Below, piece by piece: positions 35,174-44,813 of a stretch of 64,000 nucleotides of DNA; position 1 is the first letter of the stretch, and each line of letters begins with the position of its first letter. The notes beneath the pieces are model-generated. The model had not been told where the DNA came from, ran no database searches, and worked only from the letters and a program-made list of their open reading frames with translations. A program made the translations under genes and the position numbers. Source of the DNA: Porphyromonas pogonae. Lineage in GTDB: Bacteria; Bacteroidota; Bacteroidia; Bacteroidales; Porphyromonadaceae. The stretch covers positions 496,001 to 560,000 of the forward strand of contig NZ_CP143258.1 of NCBI RefSeq assembly GCF_036320655.1, written 5' to 3'.

Positions 35174-36370
35174 ATGAAAAAGTTATTTTATGCAACAGCA
35201 CTCTGTATGGTATTCTCTACAGGTGCTTTCGCACAAAAAGCGAATGTAAAGGCAGCCGAGAAAATTGCAAAGTCGGACAAGCCTAATTTCGAGGAAGCTC
35301 GTGGCTTAATTAAGTCAGCACGTGAGAATGCCGAGACTAAAGCTGATCCTTATACTTGGTATGTTTCAGGGTTGGTGGAAAACCAGGAGTTTGAAAAAGA
35401 ACTTATCAAAGACATGATGCCCAACGGCCAAGGTGATAAGACCAGGATGTATAGCTCTCTGTTGAGAGTATTCCCATTCTACAAAACTGCGGATTCTCTG
35501 GATCGTGTACCCAACGATAAAGGTAAAGTAAAGCCTAAGTATGAGAAGGACATCATGAAGGATCTCAAGAGCGATCACTTACACCTGATCAACGCCGGTG
35601 CACACTTCATGAACGAGAAGAAATATGACAAGGCTACAGAAGCTTTCGATCAGTTCCTTGCCATCAAGAAGTTGCCTATGTTTGCTGAAGACAATACTAT
35701 GACTGCTGTGGACTCTAATGCTATGATAGCAGGTTTCTACGGAGCTGTTTCGGCTTATCAGAGCAAAAACTATGACAAGGCTATCAGTATCGCAAACGCT
35801 GCAAAGGATTTGGACTATCAGAAAAACGAGATCTATCAGTTGCTTGCCGACTCTTACCTCAAGAAAGGTGATAGCGTATCTTACAGAAAGGTACTGGAAG
35901 AGGGTATGAAGATTTTCCCAAAAGAATCATACTATACGCTGAACATGACTAACTCTTTCATACAAAACAAAGAGTATGACAAGGCGATCGAATTCCTAAA
36001 CAATGCTATCGCTCAAGATCCCAAGAACGCACAGCTTTATGACGTAATGGGTAAATTGTATGAGCAAAAAGAGGATTACAAGAAGGCTGCTGAGTTTTTC
36101 CAGAAGTCTATCGATGCTGATCCTGAATATGCAGAAGGCTATTTTGACCTGGGAAGAACATACTATAATGAAGGTGTAACTCTGAAATCAGGAGAGAAGA
36201 TGGATCCGGCCACCGAAGCTAAAGCTAAGGAATGGTTCCAAAAGGCTCTCCCCATGCTCGAAAAAGCATACAAGACTATGCCCAAAGAAACTTACTACAT
36301 CTTAGGTAATGTGTACTACAACCTGGGTATGAACGACAAGCAGAAAGAAATAATGGATGCCAACAAGTAA
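35174..36370 (+). CDS. Exported tetratricopeptide-repeat protein
   Basis: 398 residues. Signal peptide MKKLFYATALCMVFSTGAFAQ. Several TPR units are visible from about residue 145 onward (e.g. KKYDKATEAFDQFLAI, NEYDKAIEFLNNAIAQDPKNAQLYDVMGKLYEQ, EDYKKAAEFFQKSIDADPEYAEGYFDLG). It is probably a periplasmic scaffold; partners unknown. It lies directly after gyrA and may be co-transcribed with it. Confidence 0.88.
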   Translation: MKKLFYATALCMVFSTGAFAQKANVKAAEKIAKSDKPNFEEARGLIKSARENAETKADPYTWYVSGLVENQEFEKELIKDMMPNGQGDKTRMYSSLLRVFPFYKTADSLDRVPNDKGKVKPKYEKDIMKDLKSDHLHLINAGAHFMNEKKYDKATEAFDQFLAIKKLPMFAEDNTMTAVDSNAMIAGFYGAVSAYQSKNYDKAISIANAAKDLDYQKNEIYQLLADSYLKKGDSVSYRKVLEEGMKIFPKESYYTLNMTNSFIQNKEYDKAIEFLNNAIAQDPKNAQLYDVMGKLYEQKEDYKKAAEFFQKSIDADPEYAEGYFDLGRTYYNEGVTLKSGEKMDPATEAKAKEWFQKALPMLEKAYKTMPKETYYILGNVYYNLGMNDKQKEIMDANK

Positions 36371-36406
36371 TGCCACAGAGGCAGAAGCTTGATACTTATA
36401 CGGAAG

Positions 36407-36440
36407 ATTCCCGATGCTTAGCGGCATCGGGAATTTTTGT
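36407..36440 (+). terminator. Terminator after the TPR gene
   Basis: ATTCCCGATGC (36407-36417) pairs perfectly with GCATCGGGAAT (36424-36434), followed by a T-run. Confidence 0.9.
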
Positions 36441-36561
36441 ATCTTGCCTTACGGATTCCCGGTATTGTCCGTAAGGAACCAAGCTGATTCAGTGAGTTCT
36501 GTGCTCATTAGGCTCACGGTGCTTTGCCGAAAATCCGATATTTACATTTAAATAAAAGTTC

Positions 36562-37347
36562 ATGATAGTTCTTATATCCCCCGCCAAAACATTTGCCGAT
36601 CCTGCCAAGATCAAAAGCCCCGTAGAGATGACTATGCCACGCTACCGGGAGTATGCCCGCAAGATAGCCCTAGCCGCTTCGGGGCTGAAGCCTGATGATA
36701 TAGCGAGGAGTATGGAGGTCAACAGTAAGATAGCCGGCAAGGCGTATTTGCATTGGCAGTCGTTTCTCAACCCATCCGAGCCTTGTGCTCCTGCGGCATT
36801 GCTGTACTCAGGTATGGTATTCAAGAAGCTTGATGCTGCTACGTTTTCTTCTGATACTTGGTCATATGCTGCTGACCACTTGCGTATCACCTCCTTTGCC
36901 TACGGTATGCTTGCGCCGGCTGATGGTATAGTGCCGTATCGAATGGAGGGAAATGTGGAGCTACCTGTGCCGGTGAGTGGTAAGGTATTTGATTATTGGA
37001 GACCGCTTATGACGGATATCTTTATTGCCGAGATACAGCGGGCGGGTGGCGTGTTGTGTTATTTGGCAAGTGAGGAGATGAAGCAATTGTTTGATTGGAA
37101 CAGGGTGGAAAAATCAGTGCGTGTCATCACGCCGTTGTTTATGGTACCACAGGCAGGCGGTAAACTCAAACAAATAGTGATCTATACCAAAATGGCTCGA
37201 GGCCTCATGGCTCGACATATATTGCAGCATCGTATTACCGACCCTGAACAGCTCAAAGGGTTTAGCCCCAACGGTTTCGTATATAGTGACGGGGACTCCG
37301 GCGCACGCACGTCTGCAGATGAGTGGATCTATATCCTCTCGGAATAG
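36562..37347 (+). CDS. yaaA: Peroxide stress protein YaaA (DUF328)
   Basis: 261 residues. The UPF0246/YaaA family begins MIVLISPAKTFA and has SGLYGMLAPADGI-like sequence (here SFAYGMLAPADGIVPYRMEG), then VLCYLASEEM and GLMARHILQHRI. In E. coli YaaA lowers intracellular iron and limits oxidative DNA damage. Standalone gene, convergent with ligA. Confidence 0.93.
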   Translation: MIVLISPAKTFADPAKIKSPVEMTMPRYREYARKIALAASGLKPDDIARSMEVNSKIAGKAYLHWQSFLNPSEPCAPAALLYSGMVFKKLDAATFSSDTWSYAADHLRITSFAYGMLAPADGIVPYRMEGNVELPVPVSGKVFDYWRPLMTDIFIAEIQRAGGVLCYLASEEMKQLFDWNRVEKSVRVITPLFMVPQAGGKLKQIVIYTKMARGLMARHILQHRITDPEQLKGFSPNGFVYSDGDSGARTSADEWIYILSE

Positions 37348-37532
37348 CTCGTGCTCATCTATGTGATCTTTAGAGGTCATATTCAGCTGTACAAATATTA
37401 TCACCCCACCCATAAGACTTGATCAGGCTTTATCGACAGGGTGATATTTTATATTATAAGTGTGCCTGAAGCCTTTCCTAAATGCTCTATGGAGAGAAGA
37501 GGGATAAAGCACCAGGAAGAGCTGATCAAGCG

Positions 37533-39551
37533 TTACGCTTCACCTATGAGGGCTCGGAAGTCGTCTTCTGATTTGATTTCGACACCGAGTTGTTTGGCTT
37601 TTTCGAGTTTGGAAGGTCCCATGTTTTCTCCCGCAAGGATGAAATCGGTTTTGGGGGAAATGGATGAAGACATCTTGCCTCCCAGACTTTCCACTAACTC
37701 CTTATACTCGTCGCGACTGTGATGCCGGAATACTCCGCTTATGACTACCGTTTTGCCTGCCAGCACTTGTGTGTCGGCATTGGATGTAGATGCCTCCTGT
37801 ACGGGACGGCTGAAATTGAGCCCTTTGAAAAGGAGCTGGTCTACCAAATGGTTATTGTCGTAATTGTCAAAATAGATGCGAATACTCTCGGCTATTTTGG
37901 GCCCTATCTCGGGTATTGTGATGAGTTCTTCGAATGTAGCAGCTCTGAGGCTATCTATATCCGAATATGCCTTGGTGAGTGTTTTGGCCACCGTTTCTCC
38001 CACATATCGGATGCCTAGTCCGTAAAGCAAGGCGTGGAAAGGACGGTCTTTGGACTTCTCTATGCTTGCAACGAGCTTGGAGGCTCCTTTCTTTTGTATT
38101 CCCGGCAGGGTGATAAGCTGTGGAGCTGTAAGATCATAGAGATCTGACACGTTGTTTACAAAATGATGCTTGTATAGCAGGTCTATAGTTTCCGGCCCTA
38201 TATTGATATCGGCAGCTTTGCGACTACAGAAATGCTCGATGCGCCCTTTTTGCTGCGGTGCGCATGATACACTGTCAGGGCAGTAATAAGCAGCCTCGCC
38301 ATGCTGCCTCACCAAAGGCGTGCCACACGCAGGGCATATGGTGGGGAAGGTCACTGCCTCACCGGTACTTTCTGTACGTGCCGTCAGATCCGTTCCTACA
38401 ATTTTGGGGATAATCTCTCCTCCTTTTTCTACCAGGACATAGTCGCCTATATGGAGGTCTTTGTCACGTATGAAGTCGGCATTGTGTAGCGAAGCTCTCT
38501 TGACTACCGTACCTGAAAGCAACACAGGTTCCAGATTAGCTACCGGTGTGATAGCTCCTGTGCGACCTACTTGGTAGTCCACAGATACCAACTTGGTACG
38601 AGCTTGTTCGGCTTGGTACTTGTAAGCTATGGCCCATCGGGGGCTTTTGGCAGTGTAGCCTAGTTGTTCTTGTTCTTTGATGGAGTCTACCTTGAGTACA
38701 ACTCCGTCAGTGGCTACAGGGAGGTTCTTACGAGCTACATCCCAGTAGTCCAAAAAGGCGTATACCTCTTGCAAAGAGTGACAGCGAGCTATGGCATCTG
38801 ATATTTTGAGCCCCCAGTGCTTGCAGTCCATGAGACGCTCGTAGTGACTGTCGGGCAGTGTGGGTTGTCCCGGGACGTAGTAGAAGTAGGCATCCATTTG
38901 CCTCTTGGCCACAACGGAGGGATCGAGTTGCTTGAGCGTACCGGAGGCCGCATTGCGAGGATTGGCAAACAGCGGTTCACCGTTTTGCTCTCGTTCCTTA
39001 TTCAAGGCGTTGAATCGAGCAAAAGGAAGTAGTATCTCCCCTCTTATTTCTATATCATCAGGGTAGTCATGCCCTCGGAGTTTGAGTGGTATGGAGCGTA
39101 TGGTGCGCACGTTGGCTGTGACATCATCACCGTACTGTCCATCGCCCCGTGTCACTGCATGGGAGAGTATACCATGCTTGTAAATGAGAGAAATGGAAAG
39201 ACCGTCGAATTTGAGTTCTGCAATAATATCGAAATTTCTTCCCGAAAGCTCCCGCTCCACCCTGTGGTAGAAATCTGCCACCTCATCATAATTATAGGTA
39301 TTGCTTAGCGAGAGCATAGGGTAGCGGTGAGCTATTTGGCTGAATCCTTCCGTCTTATCAGAGCCCACTCGCTGTGTAGGGGAGTCCGGTGTGATAAGTT
39401 CGGGGTGAGCGGCTTCGAGCTGTTGCAGCTCTTTCATGAGGAAGTCGAAGTCCCTGTCTTCAATTGTCGGTTGGGAGAGTACGTAGTAATTATAATTGTG
39501 CGCATCTATCTCGTTGCGGAGTTCGCGGATGCGTTCTTCTATTCTTTCCAT
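37533..39551 (-). CDS. ligA: NAD-dependent DNA ligase
   Basis: 672 residues. Ia domain, then the adenylation domain with active-site Lys114 in ELKFDG, an OB domain, the four-cysteine zinc finger (CPACGTPL...YYCPDSVSC), helix-hairpin-helix repeats and a C-terminal BRCT domain (from about residue 590). It seals nicks in replication and repair. Its first 13 bp overlap the end of the upstream GNAT gene, so it is translationally linked to recR-GNAT-ligA. Confidence 0.97.
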   Translation of the reverse strand: MERIEERIRELRNEIDAHNYNYYVLSQPTIEDRDFDFLMKELQQLEAAHPELITPDSPTQRVGSDKTEGFSQIAHRYPMLSLSNTYNYDEVADFYHRVERELSGRNFDIIAELKFDGLSISLIYKHGILSHAVTRGDGQYGDDVTANVRTIRSIPLKLRGHDYPDDIEIRGEILLPFARFNALNKEREQNGEPLFANPRNAASGTLKQLDPSVVAKRQMDAYFYYVPGQPTLPDSHYERLMDCKHWGLKISDAIARCHSLQEVYAFLDYWDVARKNLPVATDGVVLKVDSIKEQEQLGYTAKSPRWAIAYKYQAEQARTKLVSVDYQVGRTGAITPVANLEPVLLSGTVVKRASLHNADFIRDKDLHIGDYVLVEKGGEIIPKIVGTDLTARTESTGEAVTFPTICPACGTPLVRQHGEAAYYCPDSVSCAPQQKGRIEHFCSRKAADINIGPETIDLLYKHHFVNNVSDLYDLTAPQLITLPGIQKKGASKLVASIEKSKDRPFHALLYGLGIRYVGETVAKTLTKAYSDIDSLRAATFEELITIPEIGPKIAESIRIYFDNYDNNHLVDQLLFKGLNFSRPVQEASTSNADTQVLAGKTVVISGVFRHHSRDEYKELVESLGGKMSSSISPKTDFILAGENMGPSKLEKAKQLGVEIKSEDDFRALIGEA

Positions 39552-40075
39552 AGTTGAAATACGTTGATCGATTGGTACTCACCTTCAGCCCATATCCATT
39601 GAGGTAAGACGGCTGTGGCTTTGAATCCGGCAGATATAAATAACGACTTCGCAGGCGTGTTGAGGTCTGAGACGAAGGCGTAAAGTTGGTGAAGCCTGAG
39701 TTTGTCCAAAACGTAGGACGATAGCATTTGTAAAGCTTCCTTACCGTAGCCGTGTTGCCGGTAGCGGCTGTCAATGTAGATGCCCAGCGACACCCTTTTG
39801 TGAAAGGCGTCGTAGTCATAAAGAGATATGTTGCCTATGGCAGTTTTACCTGAGTTTTCAAGAATAATGAGTCGGAGATAACCCTCGTCAAAGAGGCTGC
39901 GGTGCGATGTCGTGACATAGTTTTGGATAAATGCTTTGCTCACAGGATTGAGGTTGTCGCCACTACTCCATGCCGTGGTGTCGTTTTCCCAGCGGAAAAG
40001 AAGTTCGGCATCTTGTGGCTCTATTGCCCTGAAGCTTATGTTTTTCGATTTGAAACAGGCTTGCATATCATACAA
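39539..40075 (-). CDS. GNAT acetyltransferase (RimJ/RimL-type)
   Basis: 178 residues. It begins with ISFRAIEPQDAELLFRWEND, a RimJ/L-type N-terminus. The acetyl-CoA motif appears as LGIYIDSRYRQHGYGKEALQML (Q/RxxGxG). Family members acetylate ribosomal proteins, polyamines or small molecules; substrate unknown. It starts 5 bp after recR and overlaps ligA by 13 bp. Confidence 0.88.
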   Translation of the reverse strand: MYDMQACFKSKNISFRAIEPQDAELLFRWENDTTAWSSGDNLNPVSKAFIQNYVTTSHRSLFDEGYLRLIILENSGKTAIGNISLYDYDAFHKRVSLGIYIDSRYRQHGYGKEALQMLSSYVLDKLRLHQLYAFVSDLNTPAKSLFISAGFKATAVLPQWIWAEGEYQSINVFQLWKE

Positions 40076-40080
40076 ATGGG

Positions 40081-40704
40081 TTAAAACTTGACGGAGTCAT
40101 TGAAGGTGGTGCGGTTGAGAATCGATCTGCCGAGCGTCACTTCATCAGCATACTCTATCTCATCACCTATAGCGATGCCACGGGCTATCACTGATATCTT
40201 CACACCTGTCTCACTCAGTTTGCGGTGGATAAAGAAATTGGTTGTATCGCCCTCCATTGTAGTGCCCAGGGCTAGTATCACTTCACGGATGTCTTCGTCA
40301 CTGATGCGCTGTATCAGAGATGCGATATTGAGATCCTGAGGACCTATGCCTTCTATGGGAGATATTACACCGCCCAGTACGTGATATAGTCCATGGTATT
40401 GAGCCGTATTCTCAATAGCCATCACATCATTGATATTTTGTACCACGCAGAGAGTCTGTCTGTCTCGGCGTGGATTGGCACATATAGGACACAGCTCCGT
40501 ATCACTGATATTGTGGCACTGCTTGCAATAAACTATGTTGAGGCGTAGATCTTTGAGTGTATCTGCAAATACTGTGGTGTATTCCTCTGGACGTGATAGA
40601 AGATGCAAGGTTAGTCTCAGTGCTGTTTTGCGACCAATGCCGGGAAGGGACGAAAATTGCTCCACTGCCCGCTCTACAAGTTTGGATGGATATTGAGTAT
40701 TCAT
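40081..40704 (-). CDS. recR: Recombination protein RecR
   Basis: 207 residues from ATG 40704 ([17 protein letters not shown]); the frame to 40746 has no family support. Helix-hairpin-helix [21 protein letters not shown]4 zinc motif [16 protein letters not shown], and a Toprim domain with [14 protein letters not shown] and [16 protein letters not shown]. It works with RecF/RecO in loading RecA at gaps. Upstream it is separated from rng by the rng terminator. Confidence 0.96.
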   Translation of the reverse strand: MNTQYPSKLVERAVEQFSSLPGIGRKTALRLTLHLLSRPEEYTTVFADTLKDLRLNIVYCKQCHNISDTELCPICANPRRDRQTLCVVQNINDVMAIENTAQYHGLYHVLGGVISPIEGIGPQDLNIASLIQRISDEDIREVILALGTTMEGDTTNFFIHRKLSETGVKISVIARGIAIGDEIEYADEVTLGRSILNRTTFNDSVKF

Positions 40705-40718
40705 TGTGCAGTTATTGC

Positions 40719-40790
40719 AAAAAAGCAAGGGGTTAAGAGCGTACACTCAGGCTTCTTATGCCCGTCTTTCTTCTCTTAACCCCTTATTTC
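40719..40790 (-). terminator. Terminator of rng
   Basis: A 13-bp perfect stem: 40727-40739 (AAGGGGTTAAGAG) with 40773-40785. On the minus strand it is followed by GCTTTTTTGC, a T-run. It separates the rng group from recR. Confidence 0.9.
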
Positions 40791-40804
40791 TATTAAATGT
40801 TTGT

Positions 40805-42364
40805 TTAATCCTCTATGAGTTCTATCTCGTTGCCTTCATTGTCTATAAATTTATAATCCAGAAAGGCGAGGCTCTCATTGGGGATTACCCGGATACCTTT
40901 TGATATTTTGGACTTCCAAGTCTTTGCGATAGACTTGAACAGCCCTTTCTTCAGGTATGCCGCCACGTAGGGGTGTACGTGCAGCGTGAAATGGGTTACT
41001 TTTTGAATCTTTACAAGATGAGTCACCTTTTCTTCCAGCTGGTCTGTAAAGAGTATAGATGATTTCATCGTACCGGTACCCATACAAGTGGGACAAGTTT
41101 CTTCATTATTAATTTGCATGGCAGGCCTTACTCTCTGTCGGGTAATCTGCATTACACCAAACTTACTCAAAGGTAAGATATTGTGTCTAGCCCGGTCATT
41201 AGCCATCAGCTTTACCATGTATTCATATAACTGCTGTCTGTGTTGGGGTTCATGCATATCGATAAAATCGACTACGATGATGCCGCCCATATCTCTCAGT
41301 CGCAACTGGCGAGCCAACTCTTCGGCTGCTGCCATGTTTACGTCCACAGCTGTATTTTCCTGTTCCGTACTATTACGAGACCTGTTACCGCTATTGACAT
41401 CCACTACGTGCATAGCCTCTGTCTGCTCGATAATCAGGTAAGCTCCACTCTTATAAGTAACAGTGCGCCCAAAGAGCGCTTTGATTTGTTTTGTTATGCC
41501 TGTATGATCGAAAATAGGTAATTCGCCTTCATACAACTTTACGATTTCTTCACGACCAGGTGCGATCATTGAGATATAATCGCGTATGGTTTCGTAATAT
41601 TCTCTGTCATTAACCTGAATGCTCTGAAAAGAGGGATTGAAAGTATCTCTCAAAAGTCCCAAAGCACGTCCTGTTTCTTCGTAGATAATCTTAGGTGCTT
41701 TGGCTTTGATGAGTTTGGTAATATTTTCTTCCCATCTACGCACGAGGCGTCTCATCTCTTTGTCCAGCTCTGAGGCCTTTTTGCCTTGAGCCGATGTGCG
41801 GATGATAACGCTGAAGTTCTTAGGTTTAATGCTAAGAATAAGTTGCTTCAACCTTGCCCTTTCTTCTTGTGATTGTATCTTTTGTGATACCGATACTTTG
41901 TCTGAGAAAGGTACTAAGACCAGATTTCTGCCAGCAAGAGAAATCTCTGTTGTCAGTCGGGGGCCTTTGGTAGAGATAGGCTCTTTGACTATCTGAACCA
42001 ATACTTGTTGTCCCGCGGTGAGTATGTCACCTATTTTACCGTCTTTGGGCAATTCGGTTCCTGCCTGTACTTTATTCAGCGATGGTACCGTTTTGCTTTT
42101 TGCTATCATTTCCATCATCTTCGTCTGGGCGCCAAAGGTCATGCCCAAATCAAGATAGTGGAGGAAAGCATCTTTTTTGTAACCCACATCCACAAAAGCA
42201 GCGTTAAGCCCCGGCATTATCTTTTTGACCTTTCCGAGGTATATATCACCTACGGAGAAAGCCAGGTCTCTGCGTTCACGTTGCAACTCCACGAGTTTCT
42301 GGTCCTCGAGGACAGCCATCGAAATCTCTTTGGGTGAAACGTCAACAATAAGTTCGCTGTTCAC
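40805..42364 (-). CDS. rng: Ribonuclease G (RNase E/G family)
   Basis: 519 residues. S1-like RNA-binding region near the N-terminus (GDIYLGKVKKIMPGLNAAFVDVG), catalytic Asp residues in VVDVNSGNRS and VVDFIDMHEP, and the zinc-link CPTCMGTG. It is an endoribonuclease acting in rRNA 5' maturation and mRNA decay. It is the third gene after HU and the small basic protein, an order common in Bacteroidota. Confidence 0.95.
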   Translation of the reverse strand: MNSELIVDVSPKEISMAVLEDQKLVELQRERRDLAFSVGDIYLGKVKKIMPGLNAAFVDVGYKKDAFLHYLDLGMTFGAQTKMMEMIAKSKTVPSLNKVQAGTELPKDGKIGDILTAGQQVLVQIVKEPISTKGPRLTTEISLAGRNLVLVPFSDKVSVSQKIQSQEERARLKQLILSIKPKNFSVIIRTSAQGKKASELDKEMRRLVRRWEENITKLIKAKAPKIIYEETGRALGLLRDTFNPSFQSIQVNDREYYETIRDYISMIAPGREEIVKLYEGELPIFDHTGITKQIKALFGRTVTYKSGAYLIIEQTEAMHVVDVNSGNRSRNSTEQENTAVDVNMAAAEELARQLRLRDMGGIIVVDFIDMHEPQHRQQLYEYMVKLMANDRARHNILPLSKFGVMQITRQRVRPAMQINNEETCPTCMGTGTMKSSILFTDQLEEKVTHLVKIQKVTHFTLHVHPYVAAYLKKGLFKSIAKTWKSKISKGIRVIPNESLAFLDYKFIDNEGNEIELIED

Positions 42365-42421
42365 TTGTGATGTTTTTTAGATTTGACAAGAAATAAAATC
42401 CGGCTGTTATATAAAACAACA

Positions 42422-42453
42422 GCGGGGGGAAAGCAGTCTTTTTTAAAAAAACC
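42422..42453 (-). terminator. Hairpin between the small basic protein gene and rng
   Basis: GC-rich arms CGGGGGA and TCCCCCCG flank a T/A-rich loop on the minus strand, followed by CTGTTGTTTTA. It could attenuate transcription into rng or end the small gene. Confidence 0.5.
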
Positions 42454-42472
42454 TTGATCCCCCGTATGCAGT

Positions 42473-42562
42473 TTATTTCTTCTTGTGTCTGTTCTTTTTC
42501 AGCCTTTTCTTACGCTTGTGCGTAGCCATTTTATGTCTTTTTCTTTTCTTTCCGCTTGGCAT
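42473..42562 (-). CDS. Very small basic ribosome-associated protein (AURKAIP1/COX24-type)
   Basis: 29 residues, MPSGKKRKRHKMATHKRKKR followed by LKKNRHKKK, read from 42562. Eighteen of the 29 residues are Lys or Arg. This near-invariant peptide occurs across Bacteroidota and is annotated as an AURKAIP1/COX24 (mS38-like) domain protein, probably a small-subunit ribosomal component. The conservation of sequence and position between HU and rng argues that it is real despite its length. Confidence 0.88.
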   Translation of the reverse strand: MPSGKKRKRHKMATHKRKKRLKKNRHKKK

Positions 42563-42596
42563 CTTGAAAAATTTTTATGAGTTTTACTTCTGTTAA

Positions 42597-42869
42597 TTAC
42601 TTTACTTTGCTTGAAAACATCTTTGAGGGCTTAAAAGCAGGGATGCGTCTCTTCGGGATGATAATAGTAGTTTGCTTAGAGATGTTACGAGCAGTTTTTT
42701 CTGCTCTCTCTTTCACGATGAAACTACCGAATCCGCGCAAATATACATTCTCTCCTCTCGAGAGGGAGTCCTTTACTGATTCCATGAATGCTTCCACAAC
42801 ATTCATCGCTGTTTCCTTATCAACTCCCGTAGATTTCGAAATTTCGTTTACAACTTCAGCCTTCGTCAT
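42597..42869 (-). CDS. HU-family DNA-binding protein
   Basis: 90 residues, classical HU/IHF size. MTKAEVVNEISKSTGVDKETA helical part, then SRGENVYLRGFGSFIVKERAEKTARN (GFG turn and DNA-binding arm) and IPKRRIPAFKPSKMF. A dimeric nucleoid protein. It has its own promoter at 42920-42949 (minus). Confidence 0.95.
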   Translation of the reverse strand: MTKAEVVNEISKSTGVDKETAMNVVEAFMESVKDSLSRGENVYLRGFGSFIVKERAEKTARNISKQTTIIIPKRRIPAFKPSKMFSSKVK

Positions 42870-42919
42870 AGCTTTTTATCCTTGTTAAAATTTGATGTGA
42901 TATTTTCTTTTTTGGTCTG

Positions 42920-42949
42920 CAAATATAGGGCTTTTCTTTGAAAAATCAA
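42920..42949 (-). promoter_or_regulatory. Promoter of the HU gene
   Basis: On the minus strand TTG (42949-42947), 19 nt, TATATTTG (42927-42920), about 50 nt upstream of the ATG: an ideal Bacteroidota promoter. Confidence 0.7.
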
Positions 42950-42994
42950 TGAATTACAACTCTTTGCATTCCGTTTTAATTCCTTTTTGGTTAT

Positions 42995-44110
42995 TTAATT
43001 CTTTTTTAAAGAATTAAAATAAGCGTTTAGCAGCGCATGTGCTCCGGTAAATGAAGACATTTTATCGGTGACAATATTATGTTCTATATCCCCTTGCATT
43101 TTCTCTACCGACTCGTTGGCATAAAACGATTTGCGCAGTACTTCATTGATGGTTTCGTACATCCACCATTTGGCTTGGCGTTGCCTTTTTTCATGAAAGT
43201 ATCCGCTGTCCGTGGTGTAATGCCTGTACTCATCTATCATATCCCAAATTTCTTTTATCCCCAGTGCGTAGTAGCCTGAGTAAGTAAGAACCTTGGGTTT
43301 CCAACCGGACTCAGTGGGAGGAAATAGATGTAGGGCGTTGCGAAAATGTGATGCTGCCAGGTTGGCTTTGTCCACATTGTCGCCATCGGCTTTGTTGATC
43401 ACTATGCCGTCTGCCATCTCCATGATACCTCTTTTTATCCCTTGCAGCTCATCGCCTGTGCCGGCGAGCTGGATGAGCAGAAAGAAGTCCACCATAGAGT
43501 GTACAGCCGTTTCGCTTTGTCCCACTCCCACCGTCTCTACAAATATGGTATCGAACCCCGCTGCCTCACACAATATAATAGTTTCTCTTGTCTTGCGTGC
43601 CACGCCACCCAGTGACCCTGCTGTGGGGCTGGGGCGTATAAAAGCGTTTTTCTCACGCGACAATAGCTCCATACGCGTTTTGTCACCGAGGATACTTCCT
43701 CCCGAGCGCTCGCTGCTGGGGTCTATGGCCAGTACGGCAAGCTTACGCCCCTGCTTGATGAGGTGCATCCCGAAGGAGTCGATGGACGTACTTTTACCCG
43801 CACCCGGTACTCCCGTGATCCCTACACGCATAGACTTGCCCGAGTGTGGCAGGCATCGCTCTATGATTTGTTGTGCTATTTCCTGATGTTCGTTTTTGTT
43901 ACTTTCTACCAGTGTGACAGCCCGGCTCAAGCATGTAATGTCTCCCCGGAGTATTCCGTCCACAAATTCGTCTATAGTATAATTTTTTTTCTCTATTCTC
44001 TTGAAATGTGGATTCACTATAGGTTGAGCTTTTACACCCTTGTTTACTTTAAGGCCTTCGTAACACGTATCATTTTCGGGATGATGCATCTGTTCGTCTA
44101 GTATATCCAT
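42995..44110 (-). CDS. meaB: Methylmalonyl-CoA mutase-associated GTPase MeaB
   Basis: 371 residues. G3E-type P-loop GVPGAGKST, DPSSERSGGSILGDKTRM, FVETVGVGQSE and NKADGDN are the MeaB/ArgK motifs. It protects and reloads the B12-dependent methylmalonyl-CoA mutase in the propionate/succinate pathway. The mutase genes mutA/mutB are not in the window. A -7 box (TATCTTTG on the minus strand, 44153-44146) lies about 40 nt upstream. Confidence 0.94.
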   Translation of the reverse strand: MDILDEQMHHPENDTCYEGLKVNKGVKAQPIVNPHFKRIEKKNYTIDEFVDGILRGDITCLSRAVTLVESNKNEHQEIAQQIIERCLPHSGKSMRVGITGVPGAGKSTSIDSFGMHLIKQGRKLAVLAIDPSSERSGGSILGDKTRMELLSREKNAFIRPSPTAGSLGGVARKTRETIILCEAAGFDTIFVETVGVGQSETAVHSMVDFFLLIQLAGTGDELQGIKRGIMEMADGIVINKADGDNVDKANLAASHFRNALHLFPPTESGWKPKVLTYSGYYALGIKEIWDMIDEYRHYTTDSGYFHEKRQRQAKWWMYETINEVLRKSFYANESVEKMQGDIEHNIVTDKMSSFTGAHALLNAYFNSLKKN

Positions 44111-44527
44111 TATATAAAGTTTGTTCAGAGTTTGTTACTTTGTTTCAAAGATAATAATTTTTACGCCCATCCGAGCTATCTTATTGTATAAATTGATTTT
44201 ATTCTTTGTGGAGAGGCCTTTTTGCGGTGTCGGCTTTGGTGCTTAATCCCCGTATGCAAAGAGCTGTCTTCTATAATTATAAACGCATTTTACATCAGTT
44301 TAATTGTTTACGAAGAAGTCTTACGCTTATTATGTGTTAATTCATAAGATATCTTATGAATTAGAAATAAGCGTATTGGTAAGAATATTTTTTTCGTGTG
44401 TACCTCCTGTTTTTTTATGTAAGACATATACAATTATGTCCTATCAACACATTCTTGATGTGTCATTATGATGTGTTTTATGGCTAAATGTAATCATAAT
44501 GATATCTCTTTGTACTCGTTGAAGGAC
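44111..44527. other. Non-coding region with a long perfect palindrome
   Basis: No gene recognised. A perfect 26-bp palindrome at 44338-44363 (TAATTCATAAGAT / ATCTTATGAATTA) is flanked by CGCTTAT (44324) and ATAAGCG (44367), giving an extended inverted repeat of about 50 bp, roughly 165 bp upstream of the cassette promoter. Confidence 0.6.
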
Positions 44528-44559
44528 TTGACAAAGGGGGGTACGATGTTGTATCTTTG
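44528..44559 (+). promoter_or_regulatory. Cassette promoter (44.5 kb copy)
   Basis: TTGACAAAG, run of six G, TACGATGTTG, TATCTTTG (44552-44559). Identical to cassette 1 except for one extra G. Confidence 0.78.
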
Positions 44560-44803
44560 TCATGTATCCGAAGTCTCCATTGTATTCAAATAAATTAATA
44601 TCTGCATGTCCCCTTCTATCATCAGTGATATAAATAGCCTGACTAATATGTTGTTATCGGTAACTGCCCATGATGACTTGTCTCGGTATATCCGGCATGC
44701 CGTGGATTACGGGTGTATCTTAGAGGTGTAGCACATACCCCTTATCCACACATCTATTTTATCGGGTAGCGCTTTCTTGCTCGCTACTGTTCTATCCTTT
44801 TTT
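44560..44803 (+). ncRNA. Putative cassette transcript (44.5 kb copy)
   Basis: About 240 nt from the promoter to a short hairpin (GTAGCG 44766-44771 / CGCTAC 44782-44787) with a T-run at 44798-44803. A 42-codon frame (from 44606) has no resemblance to known proteins or to frames in the other copies. Coding status is undecided, but an RNA is more likely. Confidence 0.35.
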
Positions 44804-44813
44804 GATCCCCATA

